DNA of 14,516 nucleotides, taken from contig CAYLXN010000016.1 in NCBI GenBank assembly GCA_964388235.1, forward strand, positions 1 through 14,516, read 5' to 3'. This DNA comes from CAYLXN01 sp964388235 (GTDB taxonomy: Bacteria > Patescibacteriota > Saccharimonadia > Saccharimonadales > Saccharimonadaceae). A model generated the notes under the pieces. That model did no database searches and had not been told where the DNA came from. It saw only the letters and a program-made list of their open reading frames with translations. The position numbers and the translations under genes were made by a program. How positions within the stretch are numbered: position 1 is the stretch's first letter; every line of letters begins with the position of its first letter. This document shows, piece after piece, positions 1 through 5,966 of this stretch.

Positions 1-108
1 GCTGAGATTATTATTGGCGATTTCAGCCTTAAGAATGTCGGTCACGTGCCTCTGACCAACAATGTCATCAAGTGACTGTGAACGATACTTCCGGTACAAC
101 GCCTGCAT
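1..108 (-). CDS. dnaX: DNA polymerase III subunit gamma/tau, N-terminal fragment
   Basis: This is the first 36 codons of a gene cut by the window edge. The translation starts MQALYRKYRSQSLDDIVGQ and continues RHVTDILKAEI. This is the hallmark N-terminus of the DnaX clamp-loader ATPase (family pattern ALYRKYRP..F.dvvGQ..v...L..ai). The usual Pro after the second Arg is Ser here. DnaX is the ATPase motor of the clamp loader that places the sliding clamp on DNA. The P-loop would lie beyond the window. The ATG is 8 nt after a TATAAT box (117-122), with no room for a ribosome-binding site, so translation is probably leaderless. The upstream DUF2797 gene ends inside this promoter region, at 125. 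The identification rests on the N-terminus only. Confidence 0.88.
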   Translation of the reverse strand, partial: MQALYRKYRSQSLDDIVGQRHVTDILKAEIANNNLS

Positions 109-116
109 TAAGTTCT

Positions 117-122
117 ATTATA
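117..122 (-). promoter_or_regulatory. -10 box of dnaX, leaderless
   Basis: A perfect TATAAT on the minus strand ends 8 nt before the dnaX ATG and begins 2 nt after the DUF2797 stop codon. I see no convincing -35 hexamer at 16-18 nt. With a start site 6-8 nt downstream of the box, the transcript would begin at or next to the ATG. Confidence 0.6.
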
Positions 123-124
123 CA

Positions 125-1006
125 TCAAAACAAGCTAAATTGCTGGTTTGGTAATTCAAGTTCGGATTGTTTGAAGTCTAATTTGAAATTATAGCCGGTT
201 AATTTTCGTAAAGGCAAAACCACCAAATCGCCATTGTAATCGCATAACAGATTTGAACCGACGACGCCTTTGATAATGCCGCTGATTTTTGATTGCGATT
301 TGAGGTCGATCAAATTTTGTAAGTGGTGAAAATCGAAGTCTTTAGCAAAATAATATTGATTAAAATCATAAAATTTAGCTTTCGGGAAATCAGTATTGAG
401 CTTGGTCTCAATTTGTCGTAATTTTTCGGTTAATGTTTGCTTGGCGCGATCTTCGTGATAAGGTTGGCTCAGTAGCTGAATCTTGCGGTCTGATTTGAGG
501 TTTTCGCAAATATCTTCAAGTTTAGAAATGTCAGCTTCGTATTGTCTAGCGACTAAAGCCGAACTGAAAGTATCTAACACATAAGCGCACCTAGCTCCCT
601 GTTCGAGCAGCCTAGATAATTCCCGCTTGGCGTGCGAAATACCAACTTTTATGTCCTGGTCGGAAAAGTACGCCAAATAAGCAAAATGAGGCTTAGAATT
701 GCGCTTTTGTTGAGCTTCAGACACCGAATCGGCATTATAAAAAGCGGGATTAAAGCCCATTTTCTCTTGGCAAAAACGACATTGTTCGTATTTTGGTTCA
801 AGCTTTTCGTGGCTAGCACAGTGATGATTTTCGCCAGTTTCTAAATCGTGCCAGCCAATACAAAATCGCTGACTGCTGTCAAATTCCAAACTTATCGGTT
901 GATTAAATTGCCACTGCTGGCGGTGTAAGTTTTCATCAAGTTGGTAATCAAAAAACGGTGTTTTATCTTTGCTATAACCAACGTAAATTAATTGCCCATC
1001 GATCAT
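125..1006 (-). CDS. DUF2797 family protein
   Basis: This 293-residue cytosolic protein is of unknown biochemical function. The N-terminal half has a probable zinc-binding set: C49 in CIGW, H62-C63, and C76/C79 in CRFC. The middle has the family's characteristic stretch PHFAYLAYF..KVGIS (about 106-124), followed by RLLEQGA (132-138). That stretch resembles the core of GIY-YIG-like folds. These features match DUF2797 in order and spacing. The start ATG lies 12 nt after the stop of the preceding 170-residue gene, with an AAGGG ribosome-binding site in the gap, so the two are probably cotranscribed. The stop codon is TGA, which argues against a UGA-recoding CPR lineage. No terminator is visible before dnaX. 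Confidence 0.8.
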   Translation of the reverse strand: MIDGQLIYVGYSKDKTPFFDYQLDENLHRQQWQFNQPISLEFDSSQRFCIGWHDLETGENHHCASHEKLEPKYEQCRFCQEKMGFNPAFYNADSVSEAQQKRNSKPHFAYLAYFSDQDIKVGISHAKRELSRLLEQGARCAYVLDTFSSALVARQYEADISKLEDICENLKSDRKIQLLSQPYHEDRAKQTLTEKLRQIETKLNTDFPKAKFYDFNQYYFAKDFDFHHLQNLIDLKSQSKISGIIKGVVGSNLLCDYNGDLVVLPLRKLTGYNFKLDFKQSELELPNQQFSLF

Positions 1007-1018
1007 TGACTGCCCTTC

Positions 1019-1531
1019 TTAGAGTGAAGTTTCGACCGCCGCCCAAGTAGCGTCGTCGTTATCGGCTGGTAAAATAATCGTCACCTGATCACCTATTGAC
1101 AACCGGAAATAAGTCACACTAGCCAGTAAAATTCGGTATTGTCGGCCAGCGACTTCTACGAAATAAACACCTTCGTCGTTGATTAGCGTGCCGATGACTT
1201 GCTTGCGTTCAACTGGTCCGATTTGCTTATAGATAAATTTGCCGTCGTCGCTGATGGTTAGTTTTAAAATATCGCCTTCGACTAGTTTTGATTTGCTAGC
1301 GTAATTAGCTGGCACTGGATAATTTTTGCCATCTGGCCCGATCATTGATTGGCCGTCAAATACACCCTCGATAATTTTCCCAGCCGCTTCTTGAGCTACT
1401 TTGGCTGTGTCTATTGTTTCTTCGTCGCCCAAAACGCTAACCAACAACTCTTTAGCTGCTGCTAAGTTGGTTTCCGCCTCCGTAATGAGTGATTTTAATC
1501 TTTTTACTTGTTTTTCTGGTAATTCAGACAT
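1019..1531 (-). CDS. Conserved-looking protein of unknown function, coiled-coil plus beta-rich domain
   Basis: With the start chosen at ATG 1531 the product has 170 residues. An earlier in-frame ATG at 1576 overlaps the -10 box and cannot be in the message. The chosen ATG has AAGGAAA 8 nt upstream. Residues 1-35 look like an amphipathic coiled coil (SELPEKQVKRLKSLITEAE). The rest looks like a compact beta-rich fold containing MIGPDGKNYPVPANYASKSK and later GRQYRILLASVTYF, ending WAAVE. I do not recognise a named family. The glycine-rich turns and GDxVTII elements suggest a small barrel such as a nucleic-acid-binding fold, but this is inference. It heads a two-gene operon with the DUF2797 gene, immediately after rplL. 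Confidence 0.7.
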   Translation of the reverse strand: MSELPEKQVKRLKSLITEAETNLAAAKELLVSVLGDEETIDTAKVAQEAAGKIIEGVFDGQSMIGPDGKNYPVPANYASKSKLVEGDILKLTISDDGKFIYKQIGPVERKQVIGTLINDEGVYFVEVAGRQYRILLASVTYFRLSIGDQVTIILPADNDDATWAAVETSL

Positions 1532-1574
1532 TCTCGCATTTTCCTTGTCTGTTTTATTTTTATTATTCTTAGTC

Positions 1575-1604
1575 ATTGTAACACTAAGCAACTGAGGTTG
1601 TCAA
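1575..1604 (-). promoter_or_regulatory. Promoter of the 170-residue gene operon
   Basis: A perfect -35 TTGACA (1599-1604) and an extended -10, TG-T-TACAAT (1575-1580), are separated by 18 nt. It is one of the best promoters in the window, and it directs transcription into the 170-residue gene and DUF2797. Confidence 0.75.
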
Positions 1605-1621
1605 TCAGTAATTTTACTGAT
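1604..1621. repeat. Perfect 18-bp palindrome abutting the -35 box
   Basis: ATCAGTAA-TT-TTACTGAT is an exact inverted repeat with 8-bp arms and a 2-bp centre. Its edge overlaps the last base of the -35 box. It has no T-tract on either side, so it is a better candidate for a repressor or activator site than for a terminator. The binding protein is unknown. Confidence 0.5.
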
Positions 1622-1698
1622 CTTTTCCACACCAAAATCAGAGACAACCGCAAAAACGTTGTAAAAATTATTATTGATTATGTTTAGTTTTTGTGCTC

Positions 1699-1738
1699 CA
1701 AAACAAAACCCACCCACTCGTCAGAGCAGATGGGTTTT
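1699..1738 (-). terminator. Intrinsic terminator of rplJ-rplL
   Basis: Downstream of the rplL stop, on the minus strand, AAAACCCA (1731-1738) pairs with TGGGTTTT (1705-1712). An inner CTC/GAG pair lies in the loop, and the 3' side continues into GTTTTG. The position fits the end of the ribosomal stalk operon. Confidence 0.75.
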
Positions 1739-1764
1739 AAAAAACAATTCAATCAGGTTGTTAA

Positions 1765-2169
1765 TTAGTCAATCGAGACAGCAGCGCCAGCTTCTTCTAG
1801 TTTTTTCTTAGCTTCTTCAGCTTCGTCTTTTGAGACTTTTTCTTTGATAGCACTTGGAGCGCCGTCGACTAGAGCCTTAGCTTCGCCTAGTCCTAGGCCA
1901 GTAACTTCTTTAACAGCTTTGATAACTGCTACTTTTTGAGCACCAGCGTCTTTTAGGGTGACTGTGAATTCAGTCTTCTCTTCGGCAGCAGCACCGCCAG
2001 CGGCTTCTGCTGGAGCAGCTGCAACTGCAGCTGGAGCGGCAGCTGATACGCCCCACTCTTCTTCTAGATGTTTGACAATTTGACTAAGTTCTAGAGCACT
2101 TAGTTTGTTTAGTTCGTCAACAATTTTTTGTTGCGCACTAGTTAGCTTGATTTCTTCTTTTTCAGCCAT
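1765..2169 (-). CDS. rplL: 50S ribosomal protein L7/L12
   Basis: This 134-residue stalk protein recruits translational GTPases to the ribosome. The N-terminal helical dimerisation and L10-binding domain is at about 5-42. An Ala/Pro/Gly/Glu-rich hinge (about 43-65) follows. The C-terminal domain (about 66-134) contains FTVTLKDAGAQKVAVIKAVK and the GLGLGEAKALVDGAP signature. The length is slightly above the usual 120-130 because of the long hinge. The start is preceded by CGAAAGGAAC, and the gene lies 53 nt after rplJ with no promoter between, so it is cotranscribed under the L10 leader control described upstream. Confidence 0.98.
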   Translation of the reverse strand: MAEKEEIKLTSAQQKIVDELNKLSALELSQIVKHLEEEWGVSAAAPAAVAAAPAEAAGGAAAEEKTEFTVTLKDAGAQKVAVIKAVKEVTGLGLGEAKALVDGAPSAIKEKVSKDEAEEAKKKLEEAGAAVSID

Positions 2170-2222
2170 AATAGTTCCTTTCGATTTTAAATGATGATAA
2201 ATTGATTAAAATAGGTGTTGAT

Positions 2223-2750
2223 TTAAATTTGTTCAGCACGTTGCGCTAAAACTTGCGCCAAACCACGCTGCGCGCCGTTGGCTACGCCCAGCAGCTGAGT
2301 CAATGGAGCCGCGACTACGCTGACCATTTGACCTCGGAGCTGATCCTTGGTTGGAAGTGTCGCTAGAGCTTTGACGGTGGCGGTGTCTAGCACCTTGCCG
2401 TCGCCACTTAAGCCAGCTACCAACTCGATGTTGGATTGAGTTTTGGCAAATTTTGCTAAAATTTGTGCTGGAGCAACTTCGTCTTCATTTGAAAACGCAT
2501 AAATCAGTTGCCCTTTTAAGTTACTTAAATCAGCGTCTTTAAACCGTTCGTCTTGGTCAAGAGCGACCTTGAGTAAACGATTTTTGACGACCTTGATGGT
2601 AACTTGGTTTTCACGAGCTAGCTTGCGTAGTTCTTGCATTGACTCGACAGTGGTGCCGTCGTAAGTCGCAGTCGCTACCGCTTTAGCGTCGCTAATCAAT
2701 TGACCTAATTCTTTAACCAACTGTTGTTTTTTATCGCGTGATATAGCCAT
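2223..2750 (-). CDS. rplJ: 50S ribosomal protein L10
   Basis: This 175-residue protein anchors the L7/L12 dimers at the base of the stalk and, in the families studied, binds its own mRNA leader as an L10-L12 complex. The N-terminal domain begins MAISRDKKQQLVKELGQLIS and includes the VKNRLLKVAL stretch typical of L10. The C-terminal helix (LAQVLAQRAEQI) is the L12 dimer-binding helix. The length is typical. AGAAAGGA lies 6 nt before the ATG. An attenuator-bearing leader precedes it and rplL follows. Confidence 0.97.
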   Translation of the reverse strand: MAISRDKKQQLVKELGQLISDAKAVATATYDGTTVESMQELRKLARENQVTIKVVKNRLLKVALDQDERFKDADLSNLKGQLIYAFSNEDEVAPAQILAKFAKTQSNIELVAGLSGDGKVLDTATVKALATLPTKDQLRGQMVSVVAAPLTQLLGVANGAQRGLAQVLAQRAEQI

Positions 2751-2796
2751 AAAATCCTTTCTTGGTTAATCTGATTGAATTGTTAATGTTCGGTTA

Positions 2797-2828
2797 CCAA
2801 AGAAAAAATCTTTGGACACCTCCAAAGA
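2797..2828 (-). promoter_or_regulatory. Attenuator: terminator with competing antiterminator arm
   Basis: On the minus strand, TCTTTGG (2828-2822) pairs with CCAAAGA (2815-2809) across the loop AGGTGT, and six T follow (2808-2803). This is a complete intrinsic terminator upstream of rplJ. A third segment, CTTTGG (2802-2797), can take the CCAAAG arm instead, which would abolish the terminator. The terminator loop also carries a second AGGTG, able to compete for the CACCT strand that closes the L10-binding fold. Confidence 0.75.
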
Positions 2829-2837
2829 CTAAAAGTT

Positions 2838-2891
2838 TTCACCTCGGTAGCTGATTAAGCCGACTGGCCGCTACTGTCTATGGCAGGTGAA
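2838..2891 (-). promoter_or_regulatory. L10 leader (ribosomal protein L10 autoregulatory site)
   Basis: The 5' part of the rplJ leader forms a closing stem, TTCACCT (2891-2885) with AGGTGAA (2844-2838). An inner GTAGC/GCTAC stem encloses the rest. It carries the conserved-looking TAGACAGTAGC and GGCTTAATCAG segments, the pattern I know from the L10 leader family that binds L10(L12)4. In Bacillus subtilis this leader works by transcription attenuation, and the terminator just downstream suggests the same here. Confidence 0.82.
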
Positions 2892-2895
2892 GTTA

Positions 2896-2923
2896 ATTAT
2901 AGCAAAAAAATATTTTTTGTAAA
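2896..2923 (-). promoter_or_regulatory. Promoter of rplJ-rplL
   Basis: TTTACA (2918-2923), a 16-nt spacer and TATAAT (2896-2901) place the start site at about 2889, which is exactly the 5' strand of the L10 leader fold. Confidence 0.75.
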
Positions 2924-2949
2924 GAAAACAGACCCGTGGTGGGTCTGTT
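2921..2949 (-). terminator. Terminator of the 90-residue orphan gene
   Basis: AACAGACCC (2949-2941) and GGGTCTGTT (2935-2927) form a perfect 9-bp stem with loop ACCAC, followed by TTCTTT. The gene's TAA stop (2950-2948) lies inside the 5' arm. The end of this terminator touches the rplJ -35 box. Confidence 0.85.
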
Positions 2950-3220
2950 AATATGTTAGATGATCTTCTACGACGAACTCTCGCCAAGAGTCGTCCTTGG
3001 CTTTCTGAACTCTCTCCTTGAATTCAGAGAACTTTTTGAAGAGCTTAGCACAATCCTCTATTGGAAAGTACTTTATTATAGTTACTGGATCGCCACCAGC
3101 TGTTGTGCCAGCTATGATATCTACTTGGCTGACGTGGAGACCTTTCCTGCTCCTGTCTTTTTTAATATAATAGACATCGAAGGCCCCTTCTGCAGTTCTA
3201 ATTTGATAATATTTTTCCAT
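2948..3220 (-). CDS. Orphan 90-residue protein of unknown function
   Basis: I recognise no family. The protein begins MEKYYQIRTAEGAFDVYYIK and contains KGLHVSQVDIIAGTTAGGDP, which looks like two or three beta strands. A charged helical C-terminal third (CAKLFKKFSEFKERVQKAKD) follows. There is no signal peptide or membrane segment. It sits alone between rplA and rplJ with its own promoter (3277-3304), a very strong AGGAGGG site 5 nt before the ATG, and its own terminator. By my reading four of its five arginine codons are AGA/AGG, unlike rplA beside it. It resembles the small genes at 7173-9082 in this style and may share their origin, although the proteins do not look alike. Confidence 0.75.
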   Translation of the reverse strand: MEKYYQIRTAEGAFDVYYIKKDRSRKGLHVSQVDIIAGTTAGGDPVTIIKYFPIEDCAKLFKKFSEFKERVQKAKDDSWREFVVEDHLTY

Positions 3221-3276
3221 AATAACCCTCCTATTTTTTAGTAAAGAAACTTGTCCCTTAATAAGACAGTAATCTA

Positions 3277-3304
3277 ATTATAGCATATTTTTAGCAAAAG
3301 TCAA
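3277..3304 (-). promoter_or_regulatory. Promoter of the 90-residue orphan gene
   Basis: TTGACT (3299-3304), 16 nt and TATAAT (3277-3282). The leader begins with a small hairpin: ACTGTC pairs with GACAAGT with a one-base bulge, around 3250-3268. It ends in AGGAGGG. Confidence 0.75.
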
Positions 3305-3317
3305 TACTTAGGCTAAC

Positions 3318-3342
3318 AAAAAGAGAGTCATTTTCGACTCTC
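3318..3342 (-). terminator. Terminator of rplA
   Basis: GAGAGTC (3342-3336) pairs with GACTCTC (3329-3323) over the loop GAAAAT, followed by TTTTTG. It starts about 25 nt after the rplA stop. Confidence 0.85.
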
Positions 3343-3366
3343 CTTTCTCATGTTGATTGGTTGACT

Positions 3367-4359
3367 TTAGATATTCAACTTGACGCTAGGCCCGTGAGTG
3401 GTGGTGATGAAGGCGGACAAGATGTAGTTGCCTTTGACGCTGCTTGGTTTTTGTGACCTGAGATCGTCGATGAAGACTTGGCAGTTCTCGGCCAGCTTTT
3501 CAGCGCCGAAAGAGGTCTTACCAACGCCGGCATGAACGATAGCTTGTTTGTCGACTCGGTATTCGACTCGGCCAGTTTTGGCGCTCTCAACAGCTAGAGC
3601 TAGGTCGGCGGTGACGGTGCCAGACTTTGGATTTGGCATCAAGCCTTTTGGTCCGAGTGATCGAGCGTATTTGCCTAATTTTGCCATGTATTGCGGTATG
3701 GTTATCAAAATATCGAAATCGATTTTGCCCTTATCGAGTGATCGCAAAAATTCTTCGTCTTGAGCGATATCAGCTCCAGCGGCTTTGGCGTCAGCTAGTT
3801 TGTCTTCGGGTGCGAATACAGCCACGCGGACAGTTTTGCCGGTGCCATTTGGTAGGACGACGGTTGAGCGGATGTTCTGGTCGGCTTGGCGTGGGTCGAC
3901 GCCTAGCCGGACGTGAATTTCCAAGCTTGAATCAGCCTTGGAAGGATTGGCTTTTAAGGCTAAATCGATGGCCTGGTTTAGGTCATAAGTTTGAGTTTTG
4001 TCGATTAATTTAGCACCTTCGCGGTATTTTTTACCTCGGCGTTCGATTCGTGGTCGAGTGATTGGTTTTGGACCTTTTTTCTCAGCGGCTTCGGACTCAC
4101 CTTGAGCTGAAGTGTCGCCAGCTTGTTTACGCTCTTCTTTTTCAGCCTTTTCTTCAGCCTCACGCAGCGATTTTTCGCTTCGTTTACCAGCTTTAGCTAC
4201 CGTGGCTTCACGGTTGGCAATTACTTCTTTTTGTTCATCCTCAGCTGCTTGCTTGGCGGCTTTGATTGCCTCATTGATTTCAGCAACTGTATTTTTCTCA
4301 GTTACATCTAGTTTAAGTTTTTGAGCTTCTTCAAGTAGCTCTGGCTTGGTTTTGGCCAT
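3367..4359 (-). CDS. rplA: 50S ribosomal protein L1 with long N-terminal extension
   Basis: This 330-residue product is about 100 longer than the usual L1 of about 230. Residues 110-330 are the normal L1 core, beginning KKYREGAKLIDKTQTYDL. The core has the signature region KLGKYARSLGPKGLMPNPK and ends FITTTHGPSVKLNI. Residues 1-109 are extra. Residues 4-34 (KPELLEEAQKLKLDVTEKNT, then VAEINEAI) look like a SAP/Rho-N-like helix-extended-helix nucleic-acid-binding motif. A highly charged, probably disordered or coiled Lys/Glu/Ala linker follows. L1 forms the mobile stalk that releases E-site tRNA. The start ATG has AGAAAGGAA before it. No in-frame ATG marks the core, so the extension appears genuine. 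The gene has its own promoter and terminator. Confidence 0.95.
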   Translation of the reverse strand: MAKTKPELLEEAQKLKLDVTEKNTVAEINEAIKAAKQAAEDEQKEVIANREATVAKAGKRSEKSLREAEEKAEKEERKQAGDTSAQGESEAAEKKGPKPITRPRIERRGKKYREGAKLIDKTQTYDLNQAIDLALKANPSKADSSLEIHVRLGVDPRQADQNIRSTVVLPNGTGKTVRVAVFAPEDKLADAKAAGADIAQDEEFLRSLDKGKIDFDILITIPQYMAKLGKYARSLGPKGLMPNPKSGTVTADLALAVESAKTGRVEYRVDKQAIVHAGVGKTSFGAEKLAENCQVFIDDLRSQKPSSVKGNYILSAFITTTHGPSVKLNI

Positions 4360-4426
4360 AAATTCCTTTCTGTGGTTTTAGCGGCTCTTCGCCTCCCAAC
4401 AAATTAATTTAATAAATTATCTTATT

Positions 4427-4455
4427 ATTATAGCAAAAAAGTCTTAACTTTTCAA
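4427..4455 (-). promoter_or_regulatory. Promoter of rplA
   Basis: TTGAAA (4450-4455), 17 nt and TATAAT (4427-4432). The -35 lies inside the last codons of the upstream transporter gene. The leader of about 60 nt carries a small GGC-GAAGA-GCC hairpin near 4381-4393 and could hold an L1 autoregulatory site, but I cannot identify one. Confidence 0.72.
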
Positions 4456-5328
4456 GTTGTAATTTGGCTCAATGTGGATCGTTAGTTTCAAATTGTCTTT
4501 GAGGGCGCTATCTTCGATGGCTTGAGCGATTCGATGAGCTTGCTTGAAACCCATATCGGGTGGTAATTCCAGGTCAAAACTGATGTATAATTGCCCAAAA
4601 CCATAATCATGCACCAAAAACTCATGGGCTTGCTCGGGGTTGGCGTGTTTGGCGATGTGTTGGTTAATCAGATCAAGAACCGAGGCTTCGGGCGGCACTC
4701 CGAGTAGTTTGTCGGCGGCTTGTTTGACGATCAAAATCGAATTACGGATAATGATCAAGCCGACAAGCAAGCCGGTCAGGCCGTCAATTTGCCACCCCCA
4801 TTTAATCTCCGCAAAAATTGACAATAAAATCGCCCCTGTCGTCAGGGCGTCAGATAAGCTGTCAATGGCAGAGGCTTTGATGATGGTTGAGTTAATTTTG
4901 TGGCTAGTGTGCTGAAAATAAGCGAACAGGCCTAGTTTGGCGATGATTGAGAAAATTAAGATCAAATTAGCGGTTAGGTTGTTGGTGATTGAGGTGGGAT
5001 TGATCAAGCCTTGGATCGATTTGATGATCAACTGCGTGCCGACAGTCAGGATGACTCCCCCGACGACTGCAGATAGGACATATTCGATTCGGGCGTAGCC
5101 AAATGGGTGGTTCTTGCTGGCGGGACGATGTGATAATTTGAAGCTGGCTAGCGAGATCATGTTAGAAATTGAGTCGACGAGATTATTTAAAGCATCGCCA
5201 GTAGTGGCTATGCTGCCTGTTAGCCAGCCAGCTAAGGCTTTGATACCAGCCAGTATCAGATTGATCACCAAGCCAATAACGCTAGCTTTGGAGCCGTGGC
5301 TAGAGCGCTGTTGAGTATTTTTGATCAT
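4444..5328 (-). CDS. Cation diffusion facilitator transporter, Mn-type site
   Basis: This 294-residue inner-membrane protein is of the CDF family, which exports divalent metal by proton antiport. About six membrane helices fill residues 15-205. A soluble C-terminal CDF dimerisation domain follows (about 210-290), with HDYGFGQLYISFDLELP and TIHIEP. The transport site is D45, N48 and D52 in GDALNNLVD of helix 2 and D156/D160 in IDSLSD of helix 5. An Asn where zinc transporters carry His or Asp is the arrangement of Mn-exporting members such as streptococcal MntE, so Mn2+ is the likeliest substrate (inference). The conserved HPFGYARIEY loop is intact. It is the third gene of the GNAT-tmk-CDF operon, starting 20 nt after tmk with only a weak GAAAG site. 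Confidence 0.9.
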   Translation of the reverse strand: MIKNTQQRSSHGSKASVIGLVINLILAGIKALAGWLTGSIATTGDALNNLVDSISNMISLASFKLSHRPASKNHPFGYARIEYVLSAVVGGVILTVGTQLIIKSIQGLINPTSITNNLTANLILIFSIIAKLGLFAYFQHTSHKINSTIIKASAIDSLSDALTTGAILLSIFAEIKWGWQIDGLTGLLVGLIIIRNSILIVKQAADKLLGVPPEASVLDLINQHIAKHANPEQAHEFLVHDYGFGQLYISFDLELPPDMGFKQAHRIAQAIEDSALKDNLKLTIHIEPNYNLKS

Positions 5329-5348
5329 GTTTAATAACTTTCGGCTGT

Positions 5349-5966
5349 TTAAATCTTTAGAATATCGACTATCTGCTGGTGGACTTCTTCTGGGGTGGCA
5401 TGGGCGTCAACTGTTGGTAAGTTTAGCTTTTTGGCAATTTGCTGGTAGCCACTGTCAATTTTGTGCTGAAAAGCCTCGGATTTAGATTCAAAATAATCAA
5501 GATTATTGCCGGTGCGTTGATTTAAGCGAACGATTCGCTCGTCTTTTTGGGCGACCAAAATAATAGCTTGATCGGGATTTGTGTAGCGTTGGCCCATGAT
5601 TTTGGCTGTCAAATCAGCAATCAAATCAACATCAACGCCTTCAGCGATCCCCTGATAAACCAGCGACGAATAATAATTTCGCGAACTAACTACCCAAGTC
5701 CCTGTGGCTAGTTGCTTTTCAGCCTCTTGCCACGACTCAACGCGGCTAGCTGTATAAAGCATGACGTTAGTCAATGGTTGGCGCTGGAGATTTTTATCGA
5801 CTAAAATTTCACGTATTTTTTCACCAATTGGCGTTCCGCCTGGTTCTTTGGCGGCAATAGCGGTGATTTGTTTGGATTTTAAGTAATCAAGCAGCATGTT
5901 TACTTGGGTGGTTTTGCCAGTGCCATCACCGCCCTCGATGACGATGTATTTTCCACGCTTAGGCAT
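5349..5966 (-). CDS. tmk: Thymidylate kinase (dTMP kinase)
   Basis: With the start at ATG 5966 the product has 205 residues, the normal Tmk size. An upstream in-frame ATG at 5996 lies inside the GNAT gene and is unlikely. The chosen ATG overlaps the GNAT stop region and has GAGG 9 nt upstream. It phosphorylates dTMP to dTDP. The P-loop is IEGGDGTGKTTQ (10-21), followed by the KEPGGTPIGEKIR element (40-52). The family motifs ADR and DRY/DRH read ASR (73-75) and SSRNYYSSLVYQG (94-106), so two usual aspartates are serines while the arginines are kept. The overall alignment and the YQG box still support Tmk. Confidence 0.88.
   Translation of the reverse strand: MPKRGKYIVIEGGDGTGKTTQVNMLLDYLKSKQITAIAAKEPGGTPIGEKIREILVDKNLQRQPLTNVMLYTASRVESWQEAEKQLATGTWVVSSRNYYSSLVYQGIAEGVDVDLIADLTAKIMGQRYTNPDQAIILVAQKDERIVRLNQRTGNNLDYFESKSEAFQHKIDSGYQQIAKKLNLPTVDAHATPEEVHQQIVDILKI

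Noticed and set aside
3375..3590. Other-frame open frames inside rplA, rplK, nusG and the transporter gene
   Set aside because: They are shadows of confident coding frames, with no ribosome-binding site or family resemblance.
4381..4426. An L1-binding autoregulatory site in the rplA leader
   Set aside because: There is only a 3-bp GGC/GCC hairpin, and I could not match it to the known L1-binding loops.
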